Below are positions 37,201 through 48,900 of a stretch of DNA of 64,000 bases, piece by piece. Location: positions 2,842,501 to 2,906,500 of the forward strand of contig NC_060113.1 in NCBI RefSeq assembly GCF_021155765.1. Direction: 5' to 3'. Under the pieces are notes generated by a model. The model was not told where the DNA came from and made no database searches. It was given only the letters and a program-made list of their open reading frames with translations. Position 1 is the first letter of the stretch. Each line of letters opens with the position of its first letter. Made by a program: the position numbers and the translations under genes. The DNA comes from Diprion similis (Eukaryota; Arthropoda; Insecta; Hymenoptera; Diprionidae).

Positions 37201-38065
37201 TTACCGTTTTCCGGATATCCGGAAGCTGTCGATATCCGACCGCGTGGAATTCCGACTACATGTGATCTCAGTGTCGCTGGTTTCTGTTAAATTTTCAATT
37301 AATTACCACAAACCTACTAACGCTGAATACCGATTCGACACAGTTTGAAAGACTTATACCGAGTGTCCCACAAAAGTAACCACACAAGCCTTACACAAAT
37401 GACTTGCACCCTGTGAGTTGAGTCGACGATGTGCCATCCCCCCCATCCAAGGAGACAGGTGACCAGACCCATGACCAGAAGGGTGATCGACGACCCGCAG
37501 ACATCGTCGGGAGTCAAAGGCCGGTACTGTTTCAGCTGGTAAATAAATATCCCAGATCCGACGGAGACGATGAGGCCAGAAACCTGTTGAAATTGATAAG
37601 AAGATTATAGATTTAATCAAAGAAGCTCCGATCGCTCATTCCTCGTCTTATGATTCTCCGTATCAGAGGCGAGCTCCGTAATCTCGGCAGATAAGCAAAC
37701 TGCGTATCAAAGCCTTACTGGTATGGACACAGCATGGGATGATAAAATATGACGCCGATTCCATTTTCACTATTAAGTACACCGTTACTAAAAAATCACG
37801 AATCACTGATGAAACAGCCCACCACTGCAAAGATATTTAAACATCCCAACAAGCATGTCATTTAAATTCTCACAGAGATGCAGTTTAACGAATCATATTT
37901 CCCGGCGACGATGAACGACGCGAGGTCATCGGAGGACCGGAAATAACTAGAATCAAAAACCCGCGGTGGCTAGGTGGTAAAGTAAGTGGATGGTGGTAGA
38001 CTTACGCCGAGGAGGATGACGTAGCCAAGTAGAAAATACCGGAGGCAGGTGACGGTCCGAGCCAT
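34295..38065 (-). CDS. Divergent tetraspanin, 5 exons, 277 aa
   Basis: A second four-pass tetraspanin. Minus-strand coding exons: 38065-38006, 37583-37395, 36030-35866, 35564-35346, 34495-34295. All four introns are phase 0, and exon 1 is 20 codons exactly as in the neighbouring tetraspanin, which supports tandem duplication. The large loop keeps CCG (141-143), PWSCC and two more cysteines, and has a sequon at N191. Odd points: the usual GCCG after TM2 is replaced by GWGG (66-69); the N-terminus has a single cysteine; and the cytoplasmic tail is unusually long (about 55 aa) and starts very basic (KK and RRRR), instead of the normal 10-20 residues. The frame is continuous and splice sites are good, so it is a diverged functional gene rather than a pseudogene. 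Partner proteins are unknown. Confidence 0.93.
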
Positions 38066-39645
38066 CTGACGATGTTTATAAATATCCTCTACTTATATCG
38101 CGTCGGGGACGCGGTGAATGGCAAAAGCAGATACCGTGGGTTCTACGCACCACTTGGCCAGGTTCTCATCGCTGTTTTCAGCGGACACCCGGAGTAAAAT
38201 CGGCCCCGCGAATCACCACCGGTCATTTCGATGGCACTGGAGGTTCGTGTTCCGCTCTGGGCACGTGGTGCTCACTCTTATCGCGACTCGTTCCACCAGC
38301 CCGGACACCCAGCGATGGTCGAACGAGTCCACTGGACGTCTCGAAACCAAGTCCCACTCTCGGGAGGTCCGGAAGGTCACTCCGTCGTCGGCGTCATTCC
38401 TGCAATGCTGCGGAACGACGGATGATCCCTGAGACAAGACGGTCGAACACCTTTTAAAATGGGACTCGGATAAACCGCTCGTTCAGCTCGATGCACACCG
38501 CGGACTGTGCTGCAGATGCAAACCCGCTTACCGAACGTCACGCATCACGGTGACCCTGGTGATTCAGAGACACGCGTTCTCCGCCTCCATACTCAACTAC
38601 GCGTTGACCCCCGATGCCCGATGGGAACACAACAGAACAAAGAGATCGTCGGTGCAATGCACCGTCGTCTGGCAGGAGTTGGTGCGGAGGAACTCGCGAT
38701 TTCTTTGGGGTCAAGGGTCACCGATTACCGGACCTTGGCTTAGGCATGTGTCCACTGATCCGCGTCTATCGCTGATGATTACCATTCACTCTCTAAATTG
38801 GCAAAGCTGATTTTTCCACTTCTTTGTAGACCGCAGTGACCGGTACCGGATCAAGCCTCTTATCGATCCGGAGCGTGTTGTGTACCTGCGTCATAGTAAC
38901 GAGGACAGGTGCATTTTCGTGGGGACCAGGAGTTCTGAGTCATCGTTGTTTTAGTCGTGAAAAATACTTGTTTTTGACGGTTTGTATTTGCGTTTTTTGG
39001 AAGCTACGAAGCACGATGCCAGTCACTGGAGTCACGGTCAAAGTGCGTGATCGTCGATCGATCTTTTCGGCTGTCGGGAAGTCATTTTTTTTAGGATAAA
39101 TACTCGGTCGGCAATATCGTGGACTTGCATGAGTTGATAATTAGCGATACAAAGCTGGGAAGAGATCGTCAACAAAATAACTCGATCATTATCGACTAAT
39201 TTTAACCAACGGTTTAATCTTGTTGTTCGTTTTTTCAGTAGCTTAATAAAAGTAAATTTGCGGCGTTTTTGCCAACTTTAAAGACTCGGGCCACTATTTT
39301 CTACCCAGATGGTGGCGCCATCGGTGAGGATTCTATAAACTGACGAGTCGAGTTAAGGATTACTCGATGCTGCATCCTTCATTTGATATTTAAAGAATTG
39401 ACGAATCTTGACGAATGTATGCTTTACAGAAAATAAACGCAACTTTGTACGATGAAAAAAAAATCTCTTCAATACTTTGTCCGCTTCAATTTAAACATGT
39501 TTACAAAATATTATTATATCTTATCGGCGATTGATTTTCGAGCAGATCGATCGTCTTGAGAATAAATTAGCAGGACGTAGCAGGCGGCGAAACAACAGAG
39601 TTTCGTTTGTTTGTTTCTTGCTGATAAAACTCTTGACACAAGAAA
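38066..39645. other. Divergent intergenic region, tetraspanin 2 / SANT gene
   Basis: About 1.6 kb between two head-to-head genes, so it probably holds both promoters. 38100-38750 is noticeably GC-richer than the surroundings and has overlapping open frames on both strands without domains. A TATA-like word on the minus strand (38092-38099) is only about 30 bp from the tetraspanin ATG, and the ATG is preceded by CGTCAG, which could be a splice acceptor from an upstream 5' UTR exon. Confidence 0.45.
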
Positions 39646-41565
39646 ATGTCGTCGTCTTCGTCCTCGAAGGGTACCCGAAAAACGTACAGTTTTGAGGAGC
39701 GCGAAATCCTCATTACATTGATAAACAAGCACGGAGATGTCGAGGACAAAAAATCCGATCCGACTTCAATGTGCAAGCGAAAATCGGCCTGGACCAAACT
39801 AGCCGAAGAGTACAACGCGCTCGTTGGTCCTTACGCGACGAGGTCTTCGGTTCAACTAAGACGCTGTTGGGAAAACATGAAGGCCTGCAAGAGGAATCGG
39901 GAGGAAAAACGATCGGGGTAAAGTAGATCGTTTTTAGGGATGAAAGTTTTTCATTTATCTGCTTCAAAAAGTCGGCTCAAATTGACAAGGAAGGTACCCG
40001 GGTTGTTCCTCGCCGATTTTATTCATCCTTAGAGTGATATGTCGTACTGGCTATGCGTAGAAAAACGTTCGACACATATTTTTATGTGCTGATTCGAAGC
40101 AAAAGAAGAGTGAAACCATCCCTCACTTACGACTTCATTCTCAAATAGTTTTGTTTTTACGGATTCTCGATGATGACGTCTAATTTTTTGGTCAAAGTAC
40201 TCGAACTACATTATCCACCATAATTAATTTCGGCCGGGATTGATATGTGTAGATACATATTTTGTCTGCACGATGTCTGATGTATGGAACGAAAAAATGC
40301 AGATTCTATTTTTCATATTTTCTTCTCCATATTCCAGTTTTTTAAGTCTATATTATACGAGCATATTTTGTCATTTTCAATACATATTTTTTCGGGTTCT
40401 AACTATAATCAACTGCAAGTAATCTGCACAGTATTACCACCCTGGAAGTGCAAACCCCTTTTTTAAACCGGAAATGGTAACTGTTTCCTTTCAGTCGATT
40501 TTTTTTCAAAAATTGATGCGATTTAACATATGTTACAGAATAAGGAAAATCATCGGTGTACCAATCCCATCCTTCATGGTCAACGCGCACTTTGTCGAAG
40601 CGAAGCGAAGTCAAGAAGAACGAAGCCGTCGGAAGGTATCGAAAGCAAAACGAAGTTTCCAAGATTCATGAAATGGAAATTTCATAAATGAAAACCAATT
40701 CAAATAATGCCGATCGTTTATAAAACCATAATTCAAACTTCGTTCTGCTTCTGACACCTTCCGATTGCTTCGTTCTTCTTCTCTTCGTACAAACCTTTCC
40801 AAATTTTCATCCGCTCCAAATGCGCCCTAATCGAATCCGTACAACGATTTGTTCAACAGACCAACGTCGAAGGGACTGAATCCGAACATGTCCTCGGACC
40901 GTCTGCGGCTGAGTTTGTCGAGCTGGCAGGACGGCATCACCTCGGGCCAAAACTCCATGGACACCTCGGCTTCGGCGAGCACGGTTGGACTTCCGCCGAA
41001 CGTGGTATTCGAGCCAAAAGCATCGGAGCCGTTCACCCTGCAGAGCGTGCCCGCCTCAAAGGCCTCGAAAATGGCGCTGAAGGTGGGTCAGCGCGGTGAC
41101 CTTGAGGGAAAGGATCCACCGTTGGGTGTTCCGGTGCTGACTTCCGGCTTGACCGAGGCGAAGATGGAGCTGCCCCCCTCGATCGGCCCGATGGGCGACT
41201 GTCCTGAGAAGTTCATGACCGACCCTGAGTCCTCGATGGAGGACGTCCACTCCGACGGGGAGGATCTAGCGATCGCTGAAGCTCGCGGAGCCTTCTGCAT
41301 CCGGACGAATAGCATTCAGCCGAGGGTCTCGTCGCCCTGCAGGCTTCCCCAAAATCGTCTGCAGCGCAGGATCGGCAGCGCGGCTCAGAGGAGCGAAGAA
41401 TTGCACGTCTTGGCTCTTTCCGAGGCTCAGATCAAGGTCGACGTTGCAGCGATGCAGAAGGAGGAGGCGAGGGTCCGTCTCGAGGAGGTTCGGTATCGTA
41501 AGGAGGAGGCCAGGCTTAGAATGCTTTTTTTCACCTACAAACTGGACAGACTTAAGGAAGACTGA
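39646..41565 (+). CDS. Myb/SANT-like DNA-binding protein, 2 exons, 325 aa
   Basis: Exons 39646-39917 and 40860-41565. The donor GTAAAG leaves a 2-nt overhang (GG) and the acceptor TTCAACAG supplies one base, giving a Gly codon and one open frame. The start has a good context (AAAATG). Residues about 14-88 form a Myb/SANT-like trihelix domain (SFEEREILITLINKHG, then a basic KRKSAWTKLAEEYNAL segment and QLRRCWENMK), close to the Myb_DNA-bind_5 type found in insect regulators and in domesticated transposon-derived proteins. The middle is Ser/Pro/Gly-rich. The last 50 residues are a charged coiled coil (EARVRLEEVRYRKEEARLR) that may dimerise. It is probably a nuclear transcription regulator; targets are unknown. 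The 942-bp intron contains a long inverted repeat. It converges on the ZP/PAN gene downstream. Confidence 0.85.
40608..40789. repeat. Long imperfect inverted repeat in SANT intron
   Basis: Left arm about 40608-40658 and right arm about 40735-40789 are reverse complements with few mismatches (GAAGAACGAAGC..TCGGAAGGT..AACGAAGTTT). They are separated by a spacer of about 76 bp that has its own small palindrome. The transcribed intron could fold into a stem of about 50 bp. It may be a MITE remnant or a hairpin RNA precursor; no terminal target-site duplication is evident. Confidence 0.75.
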
Positions 41566-41865
41566 GTCACCGGATGGGTTTGGTTTGATCCGTCGTGACG
41601 TCATTTCCCGCAATCGCCAATGCGGTTTCGTTTCATTTCGCAATTGCTTGGTGGGCTTGTTGGTTGAAGTCGCTTATTTCCTTATTTCCCTTCGTCTATG
41701 CTTATACTCAGTGTTTAAAGAAACAGAAAAACAACATTCGTACAGTTTGTGATTACAAAAACACACTGATTATATGCGACGAGTGATAAAATTCGATTGT
41801 TGCTTTTTTTTTTTCTTTTATTTCTTAGAAACCGATATATTAAATATTGTCTCGTACAGTAGTTT

Positions 41866-41871
41866 AATAAA
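41866..41871 (+). terminator. Candidate polyadenylation signal, SANT gene
   Basis: AATAAA about 300 nt after the SANT gene stop codon. Confidence 0.45.
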
Positions 41872-42590
41872 TATAAAAAAATTGCATAACTTGTTTGTGG
41901 TTTTTGTTAATTTTAACGATCTTAACGATTACATTATTTCAAATTTTAATGTTAGTATCGTATACGTATACGGTATAAATAGATTATGCGGTTTACTTTC
42001 AATTCAAGAAGAGAAAAAAATATTATCGTATAACGCACTTTGAAAATACTTTGATTTTTCAAACAATGCAATATCCAGCTTTTATTGTTGCTCACTGTAC
42101 TTCGTGTTTCTGCAGAATTTATTATTCAACTCTATTAATCTTATCCAAACTTTGATAACAGCTCATTGAGAAGTGAATGGAAATTTCCAACTATGAGGTA
42201 TCATTTATCTACCCTACCATGTACAAATTATATAAATGCGTAAAATAGATTCACACTGCGCTTTATAGAGCTTCACGATTATACCGTCTGGACGATCCGT
42301 CGCTGTCTGTCTCAAATAAATATAATTCTATTACATATATCCTACATTATACGCGTTCGTTAATACAAAATACCCTAAAGTATACGTCTATTTATACCTA
42401 ACTCTAGATTCAAATTAAGACAATACGTAAGATTAGTATTTGCAATAAATTTATCAACTGTTTTATTCATAACTACTTTCAATTTTTTAATTTATACTTT
42501 TAATTGTAGTGCATATTCAGACAGTCTGACACGTTCTGATTGTTTTCCTTCTCTTGTAGTGAATCAGGTCGGTGCACAACTTGCTCAAAA

Positions 42591-42596
42591 TTTATT
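42591..42596 (-). terminator. Candidate polyadenylation signal, ZP/PAN gene
   Basis: AATAAA on the minus strand about 360 nt past the stop of the ZP/PAN gene. Confidence 0.4.
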
Positions 42597-42955
42597 GATA
42601 TAGACAATTTTTGATATTTCAAATGTCTCAGGCAGTTATCGTCGGCAGTAGCTATATATATATAAAATGTCTAAGAGTGCTGAAAATTCCGGGTCCATGC
42701 AAATCGAGAAAATCGTTGCAGAATTAAACAATGACTGTGATTAAAAAATTGCATCATATATTAAGTCAAATTACTTCACAGGTATACATAAAATTGATTT
42801 TTAAAAATCTTAAACTTTTACGGAACTTGCATCAGCGATACCCGCGTTAAAAATGACGACGTTGATTCGAAGCTTTATCCGTTTGGAAAAGATGAGTGTA
42901 ATTTCTGTTTGATTTACAGATTTAAAAAATTTGTCATTCTTTTTCGACCCCGCCT

Positions 42956-45900
42956 TTACATCAGATGAAAATTTTCATTTCGTGCCGATTTTGGCTCGTT
43001 CCCCGAACAGTGAGAGCTTTCAAAGAGCGAAGGATCGGTGTAAATCGGTTCGCTAGGATCAAATCCTGCCCGTCTTGTGCCCGCTAATCCTACGGCACCT
43101 TCCAGGCCACCGGAACTTGTCAATCGTTGATTGATGACGTTACTCAACGATCTGGAAATTGATCTGAACGGAAGTTTCGTTAGACGAATTATGTATAGAA
43201 ATTGCACTTGAAATCGAAAATTAAGGCACCTCTGTCACATTTCAATTAACTTACGTCGACTGAAAAGGCTTCTGCAGTCCTGATCTCAAAAATGAAAAAT
43301 TATTCTGCGCTCGTGTGCTGTACGCGTCTTCGGGATTGCTGCTGCGGTGCGAAGACTTGTCAGCGTTCCTGTTCTTCACGATTATCGAATAGGCGTATTT
43401 CCTGATTAGGCAATTAGAAACAGTTTCGATACAAGAATCCAACGAGTTGGGAAAGTACTGAATTCACACCAAAACTTCAAACAAGGTGTCCAGATTTTTT
43501 GATTTTTATGGATTTCATGATTTTCATGAATTAAAAACCTTCTAGGGGACTTGAAATCGAACAAATCACTCGACAAACTGCTCGGACGATTTTCAAAGAT
43601 AGGCAGGAAGCTGTGGTTGATTCCATCCATGGACTCGCTGGTTCGGTGGACGGAGGAGCAACTTCAAATTTCAATATCTACTTGCAATAATCGACTTGTC
43701 CTGTTTTTCACGCGTCTCCGGAGTCTCTGCGGATCGGCTGTGCAGTTTTTGAGTGATGCATTTGATTTCAAGACTCCCTTGAAGTCCTCCTTGAAAAAAG
43801 CCTTCCGAAACCAATATCTCGGAAACTACTGATTTTTGGGACTTGGTTCCATGAAAACTTTTGATCGAGAGAATATGTTTTATAACATAATGAAAATTCA
43901 GCCAGTTTTCATAAGGATTTTGCGGGCTTCTCAACGGAGAGCATTGACCCGACTCACAAGAAATCGATCCAAGCTTCTATTACCGAAGATTTAGGTAGAT
44001 CTTACAATTAGTCACCTGTAAACCAGCATTGAGAGCAGAACGACGGATACGAGAAGAACAACCAGCCCAACAACAGCCACAACAAGTCCGTAATACTCGC
44101 TGGGTGTGATGCAAACGGATTCGAAGACCTTGGTATGCTTCTCGACCACGTTGTCCTCGACCATATCGTAGCGGGAGTCGAATACCTGTCAATCGGAGGA
44201 TAACCAGTTAAAATGCAGTCATTTTTACCCTTGAATCGAGAGTTAATCCTTCGGAATCGCACCTCGATCATCTCCCTCACGTGTTCCTCTTCATTCTCGT
44301 CCTCGTCGTCACTCCGCGTGTTGTTTTGGATATTGGATGCGGTGGAGGCGGCCGTTGTTGTGGCGTTGACCTGGTCCTCCTCGTCCTCGTCGATCAAAGT
44401 CACTCCTGCGAGGTCTCTTCTCCTCCTACCGAAGGATGGCTCGCTGCGACCAGCGCCTCCCGAACAGTAAGCCGGCTGACATCCGTCTCTGCAGGTGCGA
44501 ACGGTGGCTTCGAAGACCAGGAAATTCGATTCCGGAATTTTGAAAGCGTTGAAACGAGCCTCCAAACTGTCTTCCCGAAGACGATCAAGACCCGGAAAGA
44601 CGTAGTTGTCCACTGGGCAGCTGCAGGTTCGATTTTGAAAAGAAAAAGAACACCGTGGTATCTCGAAATCAAACGTTGACGGGATCAAAATCGTTTTAAA
44701 TCGTATCCTCACCCGTATCTATCGATCAATTGTACACTTCTTCCGGAATAAGGATCTCGGGCTATGACGTTGGTAGCAAAGATGTCCGTGACGTAGTTGT
44801 ACCTGGAACATAATTGTGACAGATGACGGATTTCTCGTCGGCGACAAGAATGCTTCAATTCCACCCACTCACCCGTCTTGAGCCTCCAATCTGAATGTCA
44901 AAGGATCACCGACGGCTATGGTAGTCGTTGGTCTCCCCTGGTAAAGGATCAGCAAACGGACTCTCGAACTCAGGGTGTTTTCGGCGGGTAGATATTCTAT
45001 CGGTATCGGAGACCCGGCACTGCTAGGGGAACTTCTTCAGGTTAGATCGAGATGCGACAATTCATGAGTCAAGCGAACGCTTTAAGGTGCGGCTAATCCA
45101 TGCAAAGTGCGCAGCAAACTACGAGTGTACGTCAAATACGCCATGAAAAAATTCCGTGGAAACGTTTCACTTTCTCTTTGGCTAACAGTGAAGTGAAAAA
45201 AGCGATTCGTGCACTTCAGCAAAAACACACAATAATTTATATGACCTGGCATACCCGGCACCGATGTAGCCGGATGTGACGACAGCCTCTCCTGGTCCTC
45301 GAAAGAGACAGGTGAGGTTGAAACGCTTGTCCCTACCGGTCTGGACGTAGTCCGAGAACTGGACCACCACTATGTTCGTCATGGTATCACCATACTTGAA
45401 AACACATCGAAAGATACGGTCACATTCTTCAAGTTCATCATTGAGTGGCACAATTTTTACTGCTACTTTAAATACTCACTCGCTGGGTACCGCATTCCGG
45501 ATATCCTTGAGCCCCGCTGATCCTGAGGACGTTGACGGTCCCCCCGTTGCCTCGGAAAAAACACCGGTCGTAGTACCCGTAAGTGTAAATTCGTCCAATG
45601 AAACCCTCGGGCGTTCGAAGAGTGAACTCCATACCCTCTTCGCTGCAAACTTGACTCACTGAAAGTGATGAAAGTGTGAGAAATGAGACGACTCCTGATG
45701 GTATTTGAGTCAAGTGACTGACTGACCATCGAGACACTCGTCGTCGGCTCCCTGTCTTCCGTTTCTCTCGTAAAAATCGTAGTCCGAGCTCCTGTCATAG
45801 TAAACGGGATCGCCCATCTCCATGTCACGGGAATCCCTGTCACTTAGCTCGCAGTTGTCTCTCTCAGCGCCATAGGGAGCAGCGTATGGTCTGAAGTTGA

Positions 45901-48900
45901 AGGACCTACATACGAAGTCCCTGGCGTCGGCACACTCTCGTTCGCAAGTTGCGAGGGAAGAAGCGGTCGTGTATCTTCGAACGAACGGCTTTCGCACCCT
46001 GGTGCGTTGCCCGACCTGCCGAAAATTGTCCTGGTCTTCGCACCGCGATATCAATGGGGGTCTGCCTATTATCGGACCACCGCCAACCGACCCAAATGGT
46101 CTCGTTTGATGGACTCCACCTTCCCCCACGTAGCCTCCACCGATTATACCGTTGTCACCATAGCTGCTGTCGTACCCATCCAAGGGTCGCGACGGTCCGT
46201 GAGGACGACTTCCGATTCCACCGTAGCTGCTGTCGTATCCATCCAAAGGTCGTGACGGTCCGTGAGGACGACTCCCGATTCCACCATAGAGAGGACGACC
46301 TCCGTACCCTCCCTTCGTACCGCGAATGTCGTCCTCGAAACCACTCGGGTAAATTCCGTTCGCGCTTACGCCCCCGGGATAGCTGTTGACGACGAGTCAT
46401 GTTGGAAACGTGGATTTGATTTTGGTTCATGGAAGGAAAGGTCTGTTTAGACCGTCAGTGCTTATGGCTTAGGTAGTGAAAATCGAGAGTCAAAGAGAGA
46501 ATCTTGTCAAGAGTATTGCGCAAATGATGTTTTTCAAATGAGAATTATTCGTGATTATCTTCTCAAGTGTCTTTAAATTCGTTTAAAACTGTCCAATACG
46601 ATTTTGAATAGGCTTGAAATAATGACTTGTGCAAAAATTCGTCAAAACTGAACCAATTTCTGAACCTCCAAGGTCACTGGATATCTTACCGGTCTCTATC
46701 ACGTTCCGGAAACCGATCGCTGACGGGATAACGATCAAGAGGATACCTGCTGCCACCAGATCCGATGGGTATTCGATCCAGAGGATCTTCCGGATACCGT
46801 TCCAGGGTGGTTGGGTAGCGGTATCCTCCTCCAGGGTAGCGGTCAGGACCAGTTGGATACCGATCAGCCGGTTCAGGGGGATACCGGCCGCCACCAACTC
46901 CCGTAGGAAATCGGCCCTGGTCCAAGGGATCACCGATGGGGTAGCGACTAGGCCCAGTCGGGGGATACCTGTCGACTGGGAACCTTCCTCCGTACGTCGG
47001 GTACCGGTCACCACCAGGCGGGTATCTGTCGTCCGGGTATCTATCACCGGGAACCGGGAGTCGACCACCTCCAGATGGATATCTATGGTCGGAAACGGGT
47101 GGTCGACCCGCCCCCGGCAGCGGGTAACCATCGTCGGGATATCTGTCGCCGGGAATGGGGTACCGACTGCCACCAACGGGCGGGTACCTGTCGTCTGGAA
47201 GCCTGTTGTCCCACCCTGGATATCGATTTGGGTATCTATCTCCCTTGTTGTTCGAGGGGTAGGCGGATTCGTCCGGGTAACCTGCGGAGCGGAAAGAAAG
47301 CTTTCGTGAACCATTCGGTGGTACGGAAGATCCATCGCTATGGTGGTCTGACAGTCAGCCACCTACCTGGTCTCCCAACAGTCGGCCTTCCTTGGTTCGT
47401 GTCCTGGCCCACAGGGTCTGGTCTGTACCCGGGAACATCGCGGTCACCGTCCATGTATTGATCTGCAGTGGACCAAGAAGGAGCGGATAAAAAGGGAATG
47501 CGAATATGGTGAACATATGTGTATACCTATCACGAATGATCTGACGGATTGAAACGCGGTGTATCTGCTCGGCGTGATCCTGACGTCAGATGGACACAAT
47601 GGATCCCCCTGAAGTATTTGCACTTGAATAATAGGGGGACACGCATCGTTTGCCACCTCACGAATCATACTCCCGTGAAATTATTGTTTTTGTCGTTGGC
47701 TTGTTAGCATTACGACCATATAGCTTTCGACCCACGACGCAGCGTCGGAATATTGACCTTGCTGATACCGCTCCGTTCAGTTTCACAATAAAGAAGGATA
47801 ACTCTGCAGAAACCATTCCAACTTACGCATCAAATTCTCGTAATAATCGTAGTCCGCGTCGTAGATGATCCTGTGCCCGTCCCGTTTGTTGAATCTGCTC
47901 AAACGGCAGGTATGAAAGTGCTCGGAGTAGACGGCACTTCGACATTGGAAGCTGGTCTGTCTGAGGCACTCGTCGAGACACTCGCTGAGGCTCCTGCCGG
48001 TTATTTCCGAGTGAAATTCACCGCTGAGCCGGGAGTTCCGGTACCGCTGGAAGGCAGTGTCCGGTCGTCGACCGTCGGCAAAAAGGTGGGACGTCACGCT
48101 GTTGTCGGGGTATTCGGAGCCCCTCGCTATCGAGCGTTCTACGTTTTATTAGCGGGAAAACGCAGGTACCAACAAACCGTCAATGTATTGACACAGTTCA
48201 AAGAGACGAACTACCATCGAAGGGTATATATACTTGTACTATACGCTATTTCAACGAAATGGAAAGCAATGGCTTACGGTTGTCCAGGCAAACAAGGTCG
48301 TAGAAGTGGTAACTTGGGCTGCTGCTGATCCCGATGTCGTCCTTCTGCGACACTGAGTCCTCTTCCGAAATCACGCACTGTCTTGTTTGGTCGTCGAACT
48401 CCACGCTGCGGCAGAAGTACTTGTCAGCCCTTAGGCAGAGGCCTTGACACTCGTCGAGGGTCAGGTTCGTGTAGATGTCGACCTCGAAGGGTCCGCGAAG
48501 CCGCTTGTTCTCTTCCTTGACGAAGACGGCCAGTCCATCGCAGCGTCGTTCGGCTGCGATAAAATTACCATCGTTAAAACAAATTCAGGATTCAACTCGA
48601 CCAAAACGACTTCTCAATCATCACCATTTAGACAGGTGTTCTCAAGGTAGTCGCAGTTGGGATCGTCCTCCAGCAGCTCAGGGTGAGTCCTTCGCGTAAA
48701 ACGACTCAACGAGCAGCTTCTCAATGCCGCGTCGTAAGTCGCCGACCGGCAGACGAAGCTGAACTCGTTCAGACACCTGCAAACATAACCCAGGAGAAGG
48801 TCCTCGCGTCCTTTAAGGATCCGTGGTTATTATACCCAACTCACCTATCCTCACAATCGGTCCTGTTCGCCGCGCTGACTTCCTTCAGATCAGTCATAGG

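Larger units (their letters stand above)
41566..42955. other. Convergent 3' intergenic region
   Basis: Very AT-rich, no gene. It holds the 3' untranslated regions of the plus-strand SANT gene and the minus-strand ZP/PAN gene, with candidate poly(A) signals at 41866 (plus) and 42591 (minus), and a short TA run near 42650. Confidence 0.6.

Noticed and set aside
38118-38810. GC-rich frames upstream of the second tetraspanin
   Set aside because: Competing frames on both strands and no domain; more likely promoter or 5' UTR.
40849-40859. Start of the second SANT exon as an independent gene
   Set aside because: The frame has no ATG there (it opens at TTG), and the acceptor at 40858-40859 joins it in phase to the SANT exon upstream.
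45897-47461. Plus-strand frames of 128-226 codons over the ZP/PAN gene
   Set aside because: They are antisense shadows of the repeat-rich exons 8-10, which encode a coherent spliced protein on the minus strand.
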